From positions 12,440,698 to 12,504,697 of the forward strand of contig NC_065564.1 in the NCBI RefSeq assembly GCF_022605725.1: DNA of 64,000 nucleotides. Reading direction: 5' to 3'. The notes below the pieces were generated by a model. It was given only the letters and a program-made list of their open reading frames with translations, did not search any database and was not told the origin of the DNA. The position numbers and the translations under genes are program-made. This DNA comes from Anthonomus grandis grandis (taxonomy: Eukaryota > Arthropoda > Insecta > Coleoptera > Curculionidae). Below are positions 1-8,058 of this stretch, one piece after another. The first letter of the stretch is position 1. Every line of letters starts with the position of its first letter.

Positions 1-380
1 GTTTGGAAATTCTTCACGCCAACCTATTCGAACTCTTGGATGATGTTAGTCTAGCTTAAGTTCAAAATCTATATCCAGCAAGATAGAGCTCCAGCGTACG
101 ATGCGCGAGCTGTGACAAACTGGCTGGATGAACATTTCTTCAATCATTGGATTGAAACAAATGGACCTGTTCGGTGGCCCCCTAGGTCCCCGGACCTTTC
201 GATTTTGGATTTTTTTTATGGGACTATCTTCATAATAAGGTTTTCAAAAGGCAATATGATTCAATTCAAAATATGCGTGGCGCTATAGAAGATGCCTTTA
301 GAGAATTGAGATGTCGCCCTATGAGTAATCTGAAAGCCTTGGAAATAATCCAAAAGCTATGCCGGCTGTGTATTAGATAA
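1..380 (+). pseudogene. Tc1/mariner (DD41D-type) transposase, C-terminal fragment, broken
   Basis: This is the C-terminal part of a DDE/D transposase of the IS630-Tc1-mariner superfamily, the enzyme that cuts and rejoins element ends. From about 70 the frame reads YIQQDRAPAY, then WPPRSPDLSILDFF, then (after a frameshift at the T-run near 211-219) WDYLHNKVF, ending at TAA 378-380. The Asp of QQD (codon 82-84) and the Asp of LDFF are separated by 41 residues, which fits the DD41D group rather than classic DD34D mariner. Upstream of 70 the homologous frame is a different one (reads LFELLDDV) and contains a TAA, so there are at least two frameshifts and one stop. The window begins inside the gene, so the first catalytic Asp and the DNA-binding domain are not visible. 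No terminal inverted repeat was recognised downstream. The copy cannot encode an active enzyme. Confidence 0.8.
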
Positions 381-540
381 AATGACTTACAATTTGAGCA
401 ATGTTTATAATTTTATATATGTTGTGGCATTTCCTTAATAATTATTGTTAAATTATTTAATGTTTTATTCTAAGTTACAAGTTTCCTTCTTTTTTATGTA
501 GAATTAGATATATTTAATACAAATCGGTATTTGCCTAAAA
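381..540. other. AT-rich spacer between two element remnants
   Basis: Very AT-rich DNA between the transposase stop and the start of the non-LTR retrotransposon. It may include the 3' untranslated end of the mariner-like element, but I could not identify a terminal inverted repeat or a target-site duplication. No gene is visible. Confidence 0.5.
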
Positions 541-546
541 AACAAG

Positions 547-1317
547 TTGACAGCCGGTCCAGAGAGTATTCCAAGTTTTGTGGCTAAAGACTGCATGTTT
601 GTCCTTTGTCAGCCTTTATGTCATATTTTTAACCTTATTTTGAAAACTGGCAAATTTCCAGGCGTCTGGAAATGTGCTAAAGTAATACCAATTCACAAAA
701 AAGATGATATAAACAGAATCGATAACTACCGACCTATCTCCATACTTTGCAATTTTTCCAAAACTTTTGAAACTATTGTTTATAACAGAATTCTTCCCCA
801 AGTTCAATCACTACTCTCTATAGATCAGCACGGTTTTATTCCTAAAAGGTCGTGCATCACTAACCTCTGTAATGTGACTCATTTTATTTCTTCAGCCCTC
901 AATAGAAAAAGTCAGGTTGATATGATGTATACTGATTTCAGTAAGGTTTTCGATCAGATAAATCATAGCATTCTGCTGGAAAAATTGAACAAGCAATTCA
1001 ACTTCTCAGAAAAGCTAATTTCGTTACTTTCGTTATATCTTATTGACCGTCTACAGTTTGTTGAGGTGGAAGGTTGCAGATCTAATACCTTTGTTTCAAC
1101 TTCTGGAGTCCCACAGGGATCCCATCTCGGCCCACTTCTTTTTATCTTTTATATTAATGATCTTATAGAATTGATTTCCTACCTTAGACTAGCTTATGCT
1201 GATGATCTGAAAATATTCTGGTGTATCAATAGTATCTTGGACTGCTTGTTCTTACCGAGTAACTTGGACCTAATTAGGGGGTGGTGCAGTCGAAATAGTT
1301 ATGTCTTAACATCTTGA
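547..1317 (+). pseudogene. Non-LTR reverse transcriptase, finger/palm region, partial
   Basis: This fragment encodes most of the polymerase core of a jockey/CR1-type RNA-directed DNA polymerase. Counting from codon 547, visible features are: FPGVWKCAKVIPIHK (about 37-51), NYRPISIL (60-67), QHGF (94-97), motif A YTDFSKVFD (128-136, catalytic Asp 130), motif B SGVPQGSHLGPLLF (186-199) and motif C YADD (217-220, catalytic Asp pair). All three catalytic Asp positions are intact. Codon 547 is TTG, not a genuine initiator; the protein is simply truncated here. The frame ends at a stop at 1315-1317, where homology continues in another frame, so a roughly 1-base shift lies near 1300-1313. The fragment is not expected to make a functional protein. 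Confidence 0.85.
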
Positions 1318-2090
1318 AATGCTGTGTGATCTCCTTTCACCGAACCAAGGATCCTGTTTCGTTTAATTACAATATAGACAATCAAATCCTCTGTAGAAGT
1401 ACTTCTATTAAAGATCTAGGGGTTGTATTCGACGATAGGCTCACATTTGTGCCACATATTGAACAGACAGTGACCTCCTCGTTGAAACGAAATAGCCGAC
1501 TCTTTAACAACTGAAACTTAATAAAACTATTGAACTTTTCCTTTGTTAGATCAAGCCTGGAATACGGTTCCTTGGTGTGGGGTCCTTTCTATGAATGCCA
1601 TGTTGGCTACATTGAGAGTGTTCAGAGAAGGGTTTTAAAGTTTCTTATGTTTCGTGAGGATGGAATATATCCTGTTAGGGGACATGATCATGATCTGATG
1701 TTAGGTAGATTTAATCTGCAATCTCTGGCCATAAGGAGAACAATTCATTTTGTAACATTCTTATGGAAGTTGGTCAATAATCAAATAAATTCTCCTCCTC
1801 TCTTGAACGATATTCTATTTCATGTGCCACGATTTGCTTCTAGAGCAAATATCACTTTTGCTTTAGATCGCACCAGAACTAACATTAGGTTTCAGGATCC
1901 CGTATATCAAATGTGCAGAATTTTTAATTCAGTATCATCAACCTGTGACGTATTTGTATGCTACATAAAGGATCTAGTTTTGTCTCTGACAAATTCCTTT
2001 TTTCCCTTGTTCCATGAATCCCTTTCTTTGTTCATTCTAATGTTAATTTACATCTCCTTTAATTTTGATATATACATGATGTTACTATAG
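1314..2090 (+). pseudogene. Non-LTR reverse transcriptase, thumb and C-terminal region, broken
   Basis: Continuation of the retrotransposon protein in a shifted frame. It includes the stretch KCCVISFHR and then IKDLGVVFDDRLTF, typical of the region after the YADD motif in jockey/CR1 polymerases. It is cut by an in-frame TGA at 1512-1514. The same frame reopens and continues with SSLEYGSLVWGPF, YIESVQRRVLKF and a hydrophobic tail, ending with TAG at 2088-2090. The C-terminal block containing LFHVPRF and MCRIFN resembles the end of this protein in insect elements. Together with the preceding fragment this covers the polymerase from mid-linker to C-terminus, with one frameshift and one premature stop. 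Confidence 0.75.
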
Positions 2091-2244
2091 TAATTTAAGT
2101 TTTCCTTATATTTCTTTATTTTTCTTTCTTTTTGTTATTTAATTCAAAGTAATTTAATACTTGTTTACACTTTCAAAACATAAATTGTAGATTTTCCTGT
2201 AACTGGGCTTTGCCTGTTGGAAATAAACTGCTAAATAAATAAGT

Positions 2245-2352
2245 AATTACGATTATAAGCACCTAATTTTTATAAATTTTATTATTGATTCGTGGCCTAC
2301 TATATTAAAATTTGTATTTAAATTTCTAAAATGCTTATTTATTTGCTTATTT
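2245..2352. other. AT-rich spacer
   Basis: AT-rich sequence between the 3' tail of the non-LTR element and repeat copy A. No gene or element end was recognised. Confidence 0.5.
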
Positions 2353-2504
2353 TTTCCACGCATAAGCGAGATACCCCATAAACACATGAAAATGGGACAC
2401 CCTGTACTGGTAGACATCAGAAGTACCCAAGGCTAGAAACCAGGGCAAATAAGGACAAAGATGAAAATCGGAAAAAACTACTGCTAACAGTTATAGGCAG
2501 GATC

Positions 2505-2847
2505 GACATGTATTAAAGAGTGCTATAGGAGATGGAAGAAAAGCGTTGAAGTAGTTAAAACTGGCATAACGCATTGTAACGAGCAAATTCACCTTACCAT
2601 CTTTACATGTGCCAGATGAAAAACAACTGGATATAGCTAAAGGACTTTTTGCAAAGCATCAGATATAAATATGGCCCAGACAAATGGTAAGAAAGGCAGA
2701 TAGCCCATTATTAACCACAAATATTCTGAATACTACAGCTGGAAAAATAAAGCGCCAAAACCTAAACTTCCTGAACTCCATCCTGCTTTAAGGCTTCTTC
2801 CAAAACCCTGGAAAACTGCAAGGCTGCTCTTATAGAAGGAGAAAACA
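2505..2847 (+). pseudogene. Non-LTR linker/early RT remnant in copy A
   Basis: Broken coding remnant, equivalent to the better-preserved versions in copies B and C. It can be read in pieces: KSAIGDG, then LPSLHVPDEKQLDIAKGLF, then after shifts PALRLLPKPWKTARLL. The order fits the segment between endonuclease and polymerase of R1/jockey-type non-LTR elements, ending in the WKxAxLxLI box. Several frame changes and stops are present. The conserved APGPDGI box is degraded here. Confidence 0.5.
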
Positions 2848-3322
2848 TGCAGGGAGACAAAAATAAACAATGTGCCAAGAAATATAGAGCTTGCAACAAA
2901 ATATATAGCTTTGTGTTGTACTTTGTCGGATAAAATGAGCCGAAAATATAAGTAGAAGTACCTATTAACATAACTATGAGTCCGTAGTAGTACCTTTAAA
3001 AATTAAACGCTCCGGAGGAAAAAAATAGGAGTGCCTAGTAAAACATGTAGGGGTTCATAAATCTTAATTGCTATATGTAAAAACGTATACATACAAAGTG
3101 AAACTAGGAGTTTCTAAAAAAGTTATTTGTGGAGTGTCAGCGTATTTAGAAAGTAACTGCCGATTTCTTTAGATAGATAGAACTAGGAGAATTTGTACTT
3201 TAAAAGTGTATGAATAAACTAAGTGTTTATAAAAGTGGTTACCAGTGGCTCGTATATCGACACCAATGTGCTTACCAAACAGTTAAACCTTATGAATCGG
3301 CGATCCACGAGATAACCCAGAG

Positions 3323-3421
3323 GTCGTTGAACAATCTCTGAACAACAAAGAAATCATCCTAGGAGCCTTCTTAGCCATCGAGATTGCATCTGACAACACG
3401 TCATATAACTCAATCCTATGA
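3323..3421 (+). pseudogene. Reverse transcriptase motif A remnant in copy A
   Basis: Thirty-two codons reading VVEQSLNNKEIILGAFLAIE and then DNTSYNSIL, ending in TGA. This resembles the motif A region of a common insect non-LTR polymerase (expected pattern GVFLDIEGAFDNTS). The catalytic Asp of the FLDIE pattern is Ala here and the GAFD pattern is degraded, so the fragment is inactive. The downstream GTPQG box is not readable in this copy. Confidence 0.5.
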
Positions 3422-3669
3422 TAGGCGGTTGGGTCAATAATATACTAAACCATAGAAAACAGCGAGTCTCAACAGCACCACAGTAAAAGCCAGGGTGCAG
3501 GGGAAACTACTCTCACAAAGAACCCAAACAATCTTGAAAAGAGGCAGTAATCGTTCAAGAGTGATGAGGGATTTATTAAATTACACAAATGTTTTAAAGT
3601 GCAATGTTGCCTTGTATTTAAAAAAATGGGAGGAAGAAAACAGCAGTGTACTGATAGACATCAGAAGTA

Positions 3670-4120
3670 TTTGGCTCGGTCACACTCAAAACCGAATAAT
3701 TGTGAATTGTCTGTCTGTGTTGCTTATGAGAATAATATATAAAGTTGTTTATTTTTACTATATAAACCCCTATTAATGTAGAAACACTGTGCATAGAAGG
3801 AAAGTAAAAGTCGTTATAGTAAAAATAGAAAGAAAATACGTGTTTTTAAATGAATTTGAAGATTCAAGATTATTAGAATAATAAAACAAATATTTTAAAG
3901 TGCACGCATCTATTGCAAATTGATTTAAACTTTGTCTCATTTTAGGTGAGGATTACTTTCTTTCATAAATTTTAACGAAATTCTTAAAGAAGTACCAGAA
4001 AAATCACAGATCTAACGCAACTATCTTAAATTCTTACCTATATGTAACTTTCTATTTTGTATTTTTGTAAACATAACCTCTCAAAAGCTTTAATTGTTTT
4101 GTTTCTCTACAGTTGGCACA
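3670..4120. other. AT-rich region without recognised gene
   Basis: AT-rich DNA between repeat copy A and the region upstream of the 4372-5433 pseudogene. I see no conserved protein fragment, RNA gene or element terminus. A short open stretch runs from copy A to 3776, but it is only the tail of the repeat reading into AT-rich sequence. Confidence 0.5.
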
Positions 4121-4222
4121 ACTAAAATTTGTCAGAGTGACCAACATCGAAAGGACACAATCACGGGAAATGGCGGTCCCCTAGTAGTGATCATTTACTT
4201 TTCATTGAATTGGCAGTCCAGG

Positions 4223-4272
4223 TATATTTATAAGTTCGTGATCATAGGAATGTGGGCACGAGCGGCAGTTTA
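4223..4272 (+). promoter_or_regulatory. Possible TATA/initiator pair upstream of the 4372 pseudogene
   Basis: The sequence TATATTTATAAG (about 4223-4234) is followed roughly 35-40 bp later by GCAGTTT (about 4265), which resembles an arthropod initiator. It lies about 100-140 bp upstream of ATG 4372. The spacing is slightly long and the region is AT-rich, so a TATA-like string is expected by chance. If real, it would be the ancestral promoter of the pseudogene copy. Confidence 0.2.
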
Positions 4273-4371
4273 GCTAAGATATAGAAGCGTACAGATAGTT
4301 AGGGTGTTTTCATCATCAAATATATTTGCGTGTCTGTATTGAAAGTATATTGATAATATAAGATATACAAA

Positions 4372-5433
4372 ATGAATTTGGATACATTCTGCGTGTTTCA
4401 ATGAAAGGATGTGCCTGATAAAATATTAATTTTCACTGAAGAAAAATTAAAACAATGCCAAGAAAAGCTATGTGTTCATAAAGCGTTGCACATGAAATAC
4501 GGCGACATTGCTCTTCCTGAACTTATGACTGAAACTCATGGGTACCATTCAATTTGTTCTCAAAATTTCTTGGCAATTCCAAAGAAGTACCTACAAAAAT
4601 ATGCCTCATTGACATTTCCTGAAAAAAATAAGAACTCACTGGCGTCTTTTGGAAGTGTCTCAGGTAAATTAACTAATTAAAGGTAACTTTCATAAAATTA
4701 AATCTAAAGTATGGATCGAATGTGGTATTTCCGATAAGCGTCACTTTATTGATATTAATGCGCTACATGAATCCCTTGGATCAGACTTGTGCAGAGCACT
4801 ACCGGGATTTCACGCTTTAACCGGATGCGATTTTAATCCCGCATTCCACAGAAAAAGTAAACAACGTCCTTATAAACTCTAAATCAATAGACTATCAAAA
4901 TGCATTCGCCAATTTAGGAAATACAGGCGCCAATAAAGAGAACACTTTTTTCGTCATTGAATCGTTTGTCTATAACATGTACGGTATTAAATCATGCGAG
5001 AAAGTTAATCAACTCCGATATGAATTATTTCACCGAAAATATAGGATATAAAATATAAATGAGCCCTTTCAAAAAAAAAAAACATTTGAAAAATTTCGAT
5101 GCTTCTTGCTTGCCACCTTCCTATGTTGAATTACGTCAACATATGGAGAGGGCTCATTTTATCTCCGACATATGGACAAACGTGACTTTATTTAATCCAT
5201 ATGAATTGGAAGCCGAAAATTGAGGATGGAATTTGGATCGATCCAATTATGAGTTCAATTGGTTTGAAGGACCACAATTGCCACCATCGGTCAAAGATAT
5301 TCGCACTGACAGTGAATAGTCGGAAGGTAATTTTGAAATTATTACTTTTGACAATTTATAAATTCAACTAAATTACTGATTTGTATTTTCAGCTGACGAT
5401 GATGAAACCACATATATCAGCGTAACATTGTAA
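4372..5433 (+). pseudogene. Multi-exon pseudogene of an insect multi-copy family of unknown function
   Basis: An ATG at 4372 starts MNLDTFCVFQ, then TGA (4402-4404), then KDVPDKILIFTEEKLKQC, HMKYGDIALPEL, GYHSICSQNFLAIPKKY. This exon seems to end at the donor CAG|GTAAAT (4663/4664). Homology resumes from 4685 with VWIECGISDKRHFIDIN and FHALTGCDFNPAFHRK up to TAA 4880. It shifts frame (4890-5051: AFANLGNTG, IESFVYNMYG), then shifts again near 5082 (FDASCLPPSYVELRQHMERA, then WTNVTLFNP), with stops at 5221-5223 and 5317-5319. A 66-bp intron (5327-5392) with GT/AG ends joins in phase to a last exon ending TAA 5431-5433. From memory the pattern matches a multi-copy protein family in insects, with an N-terminal Cys/His motif (GYHxxC) and a later FHALTGCD motif. 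Its function is unknown to me, and a large middle part is missing here. Confidence 0.6.
5327..5392 (+). other. Preserved intron in the pseudogene
   Basis: It begins GGTAAT after ...TCGGAAG and ends in TTTGTATTTTCAG, a good polypyrimidine tract and acceptor. Removing it joins SE to ADDDETTYISVTL in frame (codon split G|CT), giving a normal stop at 5431-5433. A preserved intron shows that this copy arose by DNA duplication rather than by reverse transcription of spliced mRNA. Confidence 0.55.
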
Positions 5434-5439
5434 ATTATG

Positions 5440-5790
5440 TTCTCAAATTGTCAGAAGTGAACCTAATGACAAAAAAATTAAAATACGAGATATTATGAAG
5501 GTGGAAGTGAAACGCCGATGCTCATATTATTAATCATACCTCCGTTATTCTTCCCCCTGGTCTTCTGACGACTTGCAGGTAATTTCAATTTGAATTATAA
5601 AATAAGTATGCAAAATGTCAGAAGTGTAACTAGTGACAAAATTGTTGCGAAAATTTTTGCAATATTACTGACTTCTCATGACCCTTTATCTTTCGCGTAG
5701 ACTTCTGATAATTTTTTTCCTATTTTCTAATATCTTCTCCTATACTAGTGCAAATTGTCAGCTTTGTACCTAATTAAAAAAATTTTATAA
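5440..5790. repeat. Degenerate short tandem repeat, about three units
   Basis: The motif CAAATTGTCAGAAGTGAACC (about 5441) recurs as CAAAATGTCAGAAGTGTAAC (about 5610) and CAAATTGTCAGCTTTGTACC (about 5752), at spacings of about 168 and 141 bp. Between them TCTTCTGACGA (about 5562) and ACTTCTGATAA (about 5701) also correspond. The units are strongly diverged. A related string, AATTTGTCAGAGTGACCAAC, occurs near 4125, before the pseudogene, which could mean that the motif belongs to an element flanking it. The evidence is by eye only. Confidence 0.4.
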
Positions 5791-5799
5791 AAAAATTAC

Positions 5800-5982
5800 A
5801 TGTTCAACCCCCTACCCTCATTTATTCCGTCCAGAGCGAGTTCTGACGGTCTGCCCCTTGCTATGAAAATCTAAAATTGTTAAAGAGGCCCTGTAGATTA
5901 AAAACTATGACAGCTATCAAAGTTTTGACAACGGCGTTTTAAGTTTCACAAAGCAAACTATCGCGAAAACCGCAAGTTTCTA
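5800..5982. other. Region without recognised gene
   Basis: Less AT-rich sequence, CCGTCCAGAGCGAGTTCTGAC onward, leading into repeat copy B. It is possibly part of another repeat, because the start of copies A and B is embedded in different left flanks. No coding signal was recognised. Confidence 0.4.
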
Positions 5983-6137
5983 TTTCCACGCATAACCGAG
6001 ATACCCCAAAAAACACATGAAAATGGGACACCCTGTACTGGTAGACATCAGAAGTAGCCAAGGCCAGAAACCAGGGCAAATAAGGGCAAAGTTGAAAATC
6101 GGAAAAGACTACTGCTGACAGTTATAGGCAGGACCGG

Positions 6138-6440
6138 GATGCATTAAAGAGTGCTATAGGAGATGGAAAAAAGGCTGCTTGGAAGAAAACTCTTGAAGAA
6201 GTTAATAGTGGCATATCGTATTGTAACCAGCAAATTGAGTTTACTATCTTTACATGTGCCAGATGAGAAACAACTCGATATAGCTAAAGGACTTTTTGCA
6301 GAGCATCAGATAGAAATCCCATTAATAACCACAAATATTCTGAACTCCACAGGCACCAAGACCTAAACTCCAACTTGCTTTGAGACTTCTCCTAAACCCT
6401 TGGAAAACTGCAAGGCTGCTCCTTATAGAAGGAGAAAACA
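6138..6440 (+). pseudogene. Non-LTR linker/early RT remnant in copy B
   Basis: It begins DALKSAIGDGKKAAWKKTLE, then EVNSGISYCNQQIEF. This matches the pattern of the basic linker that follows the endonuclease in R1/jockey-type proteins (LKxAIxxxKxxxWxxLxxEVxxxP). It shifts to a second frame for SLHVPDEKQLDIAKGLFAEH, and later ends PWKTARLLLIEGEN, the box just before the polymerase fingers. Compared with copy C a segment between AEHQIEI and the APGP box is missing. At least two frame changes occur, so the fragment is non-functional. Confidence 0.55.
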
Positions 6441-6940
6441 AGCAGGGCGACAAAAATAAACAATGTGCCAAGAAATGTAGAGGCTTGCAACACAATATCG
6501 GTCGCGTTGTACTTTGTCGAATAAATTGTGTCGTAAATATAAGTAGGGGTACCTAATAAAATAACTATGAGTCCGTAGTATTATCTTTAAAAATAAAACG
6601 CTCCGAAGGAAATAATAGGAGTGCGTAGTAAAATATGTAGGGGTTCATAAGTCTTGAATGCTGTACTTGAATGTAACACCGTATTTATACAAAGCGAAGC
6701 TAGGAGTTTCTAGACACAAGTTGCTGGTGGAGTGTCAGCGTATTTAGAAAGTAACTGGCGATTTCTTTAGATAGATAGAACTAGGAGGATTTGTACTTTA
6801 AAAGTGTATGAATAAACTAAGCGTTTATAAGAGTGGTTACCAGTGGCTCGTGACAGGTACCAGTAGCTCACATATCGACACCAATATGCTTAGCAAATAG
6901 GTAAACCTTATGAATCAGGGATCCACGAGATAATCCAGAG

Positions 6941-7124
6941 GTCGAACAATCTCTGAACAACAAGAAAATCGCCCTAGGAGCCTTCTTAGGCATTGAGGGT
7001 GCATTTGACAACACATCATATAACTCAATCCTATGATTGGGTCAACCAAATGCTATACCATAGGAAACAGCGAGTCTCAACAGAACCACGGTATAAGCCA
7101 ATACGCAGGAGAACACCTCAGGGG
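6941..7124 (+). pseudogene. Reverse transcriptase motif A/B remnant in copy B
   Basis: The frame from 6941 reads VEQSLNNKKIALGAFLGIEG and then AFDNTSYNSIL, ending TGA at 7034-7036. The expected pattern is FLDIEGAFDNTS; the catalytic Asp is Gly here. In another frame RRTPQG is readable at 7107-7124, matching the motif B core (GTPQGG) at about the right distance. Together they place a frame-broken polymerase palm in this copy. Confidence 0.55.
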
Positions 7125-7257
7125 ACAAAGAACCCAAACATTCTTGAAAAAAAGCAGTAATTATTTAAGAGTTATGAGGGATTTATTAAATTACACAATT
7201 GTATTAAACTGCAATATTGCCTTGTATTAAAAATAAATGGGAGGAAGAAACAGCAGT

Positions 7258-8058
7258 ATACTGGTAGACATCAGAAGTAGACAAGGCCAGAAACCAGGGC
7301 AAAGATTAAATCCAGAAAAGACTACAGAGTGCACAAGAGTGCTATAGGAGATGGAAAAAAGGCTGCTTGGAAGAAAACTGTAATTAGCAAATTCACCTTA
7401 CCATCTTTACATATGTCAGATGAAAACCAACTCGATATAGCCAAAGGACTTTTTGCAGAGCATCAGATAAAAATATGGCGCAGACTAATGGTAAGAAAGG
7501 CAGATATTCCATTATTTACCATAAATATTCTGACAACTACAGCCGAAAAAATAAAGCACCAGGACCTAAACCTCGTGAACTCCATCCTGCTTTGAGGCTT
7601 CTCCCAAAACCCTGGAAAACTGCAATGCTACTTCTTATAGAAGAAAAAAAACAAGCAGAGTGACAAAATTAAACATGTGCCAAGAAATGTAGAGGCTTGC
7701 AAAACAATATCGGTCGCGTTGTACTTTGTCGGATAAAACGAGTCGAAAATATAAGTAGGAGTACCTATTAAAATAACTATGAGTCCGCAATTGTATCTTT
7801 AAAAATAAAACGCTCTGAAGGAAAAAAATAGGAGTGCGTAGTAAAACATGTAGGGGTTCATAAGTCTTGAATGCTGTACTTGAATGTAAAAACGTATACA
7901 TACAAAGCGAAACTAGGGGTTTGTAGAAAAGTATCAGCGTAGAAAGTAACTGGTAATTTCTTTAAATAGATGTAACTAGGAGGATTTAGTACTTTAAAAG
8001 TAAAAGGGTATAAATAAACAAACTACGTGTTTGTAAGAGTGATTACCAGTGCCTCATA
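7258..8058 (+). mobile_element. Dispersed repeat copy C, head-to-tail with B, truncated
   Basis: Copy C begins at the 22-bp sequence shared with A and B, immediately after the end of unit B. It matches the first roughly 800 bp of the unit: linker remnant, then the middle region with TTAAAAATAAAACGCTC and ATGTAGGGGTTCATAA. The alignment stops after GATTACCAGTGCCTC near 8058, before the motif A region seen in A and B. A deletion near 7320 shortens the segment that corresponds to 6090-6140 in B. No functional frame remains. Confidence 0.75.
7329..7663 (+). pseudogene. Non-LTR linker/early RT remnant in copy C
   Basis: The first frame reads HKSAIGDGKKAAWKKT, then LPSLHMSDENQLDIAKGLF, RRLMVRKADIPLF. 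Near 7555 homology moves to a second frame that reads KAPGPKPRELHPALRLLPKP and WKTAMLLLIEEKKQ, ending TGA 7661-7663. APGP is the start of the widely conserved KAPGPDGIP box of non-LTR polymerases, and WKTAxLLLI is the box about 40-50 residues later in intact proteins. They are only some 20 residues apart here, so an internal deletion is inferred, either in this family or in its founder copy. Confidence 0.55.

Larger units (their letters stand above)
541..2244 (+). mobile_element. 5'-truncated jockey/CR1-type non-LTR retrotransposon
   Basis: A single insertion of a LINE-like element lacking its 5' part. Homology to the reverse transcriptase begins abruptly near 541-550 in the middle of the protein (at the AGPESIP stretch, normally preceded by an endonuclease domain). 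It continues through the C-terminal region to about 2000-2090, followed by an AT-rich 3' UTR. The 3' end carries an AATAAA-type signal near 2222 and a short A/T-rich tail of TAAA-like units ending near 2244. 5' truncation is the normal outcome of incomplete target-primed reverse transcription. The endonuclease and ORF1 are absent. The copy is dead by frameshift and stop, described in the two coding entries. Confidence 0.85.
2353..3669 (+). mobile_element. Dispersed repeat copy A: decayed R1/jockey-like non-LTR fragment
   Basis: Copy A aligns along almost its whole length with copy B (5983-7278) and in part with copy C (7258-8058). It starts with a 50-bp lead (TTTCCACGCATAA through GGGACACCCTGTA) shared with B. 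It contains a 22-bp sequence at 2404-2425 that recurs, with one mismatch, at its end (3648-3669), so a unit of about 1,244 bp is flanked by direct repeats. Inside are a linker-region coding remnant (2505-2847), an apparently non-coding middle (about 2860-3290) with short internal motifs resembling GGAGTNCCTAGTAAAA, and a reverse transcriptase motif A remnant (3323-3421). All frames are broken. Confidence 0.75.
5983..7278 (+). mobile_element. Dispersed repeat copy B: decayed R1/jockey-like non-LTR fragment
   Basis: The best preserved of the three copies. It has the same lead as A (TTTCCACGCATAA through GGGACACCCTGTA), the 22-bp sequence at 6035-6056, and the same 22-bp sequence again at the junction with copy C (about 7257-7278). 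The unit is therefore about 1,222 bp. It carries the linker/early RT remnant (6138-6440), a non-coding-looking middle (about 6450-6900), and a motif A plus motif B remnant (6941-7124). Relative to A it has a short extra segment near 6850-6880 where the phrase ACCAGTGGCTC is repeated as ACCAGTAGCTC. It runs directly into copy C. Confidence 0.75.

Noticed and set aside
616..807. Reverse-strand open frame of 63 codons
   Set aside because: It lies entirely antisense to the recognised reverse transcriptase fragment and resembles nothing known to me.
2762..2971. Reverse-strand open frame in repeat copy A (also 7635-7901 in copy C)
   Set aside because: It is antisense to the non-LTR linker remnant and the AT-rich middle region, with no recognisable motif. 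Occurrence in two copies reflects shared sequence, not selection on a protein.
2404..3669. LTR retrotransposon bounded by direct repeats
   Set aside because: The direct repeat is only 22 bp, there is no primer-binding site or polypurine tract, and the internal coding pieces are of non-LTR type.
3495..3776. Forward open frame of 93 codons
   Set aside because: It starts at GTG within repeat copy A, runs out of the repeat into AT-rich DNA, and does not keep the frame of the reverse transcriptase remnant. It is a chance frame.
5070..5082. A-run as the poly-A tail of a retrocopy
   Set aside because: The A-run lies inside the pseudogene, with homologous coding sequence on both sides, and an intron is retained downstream.
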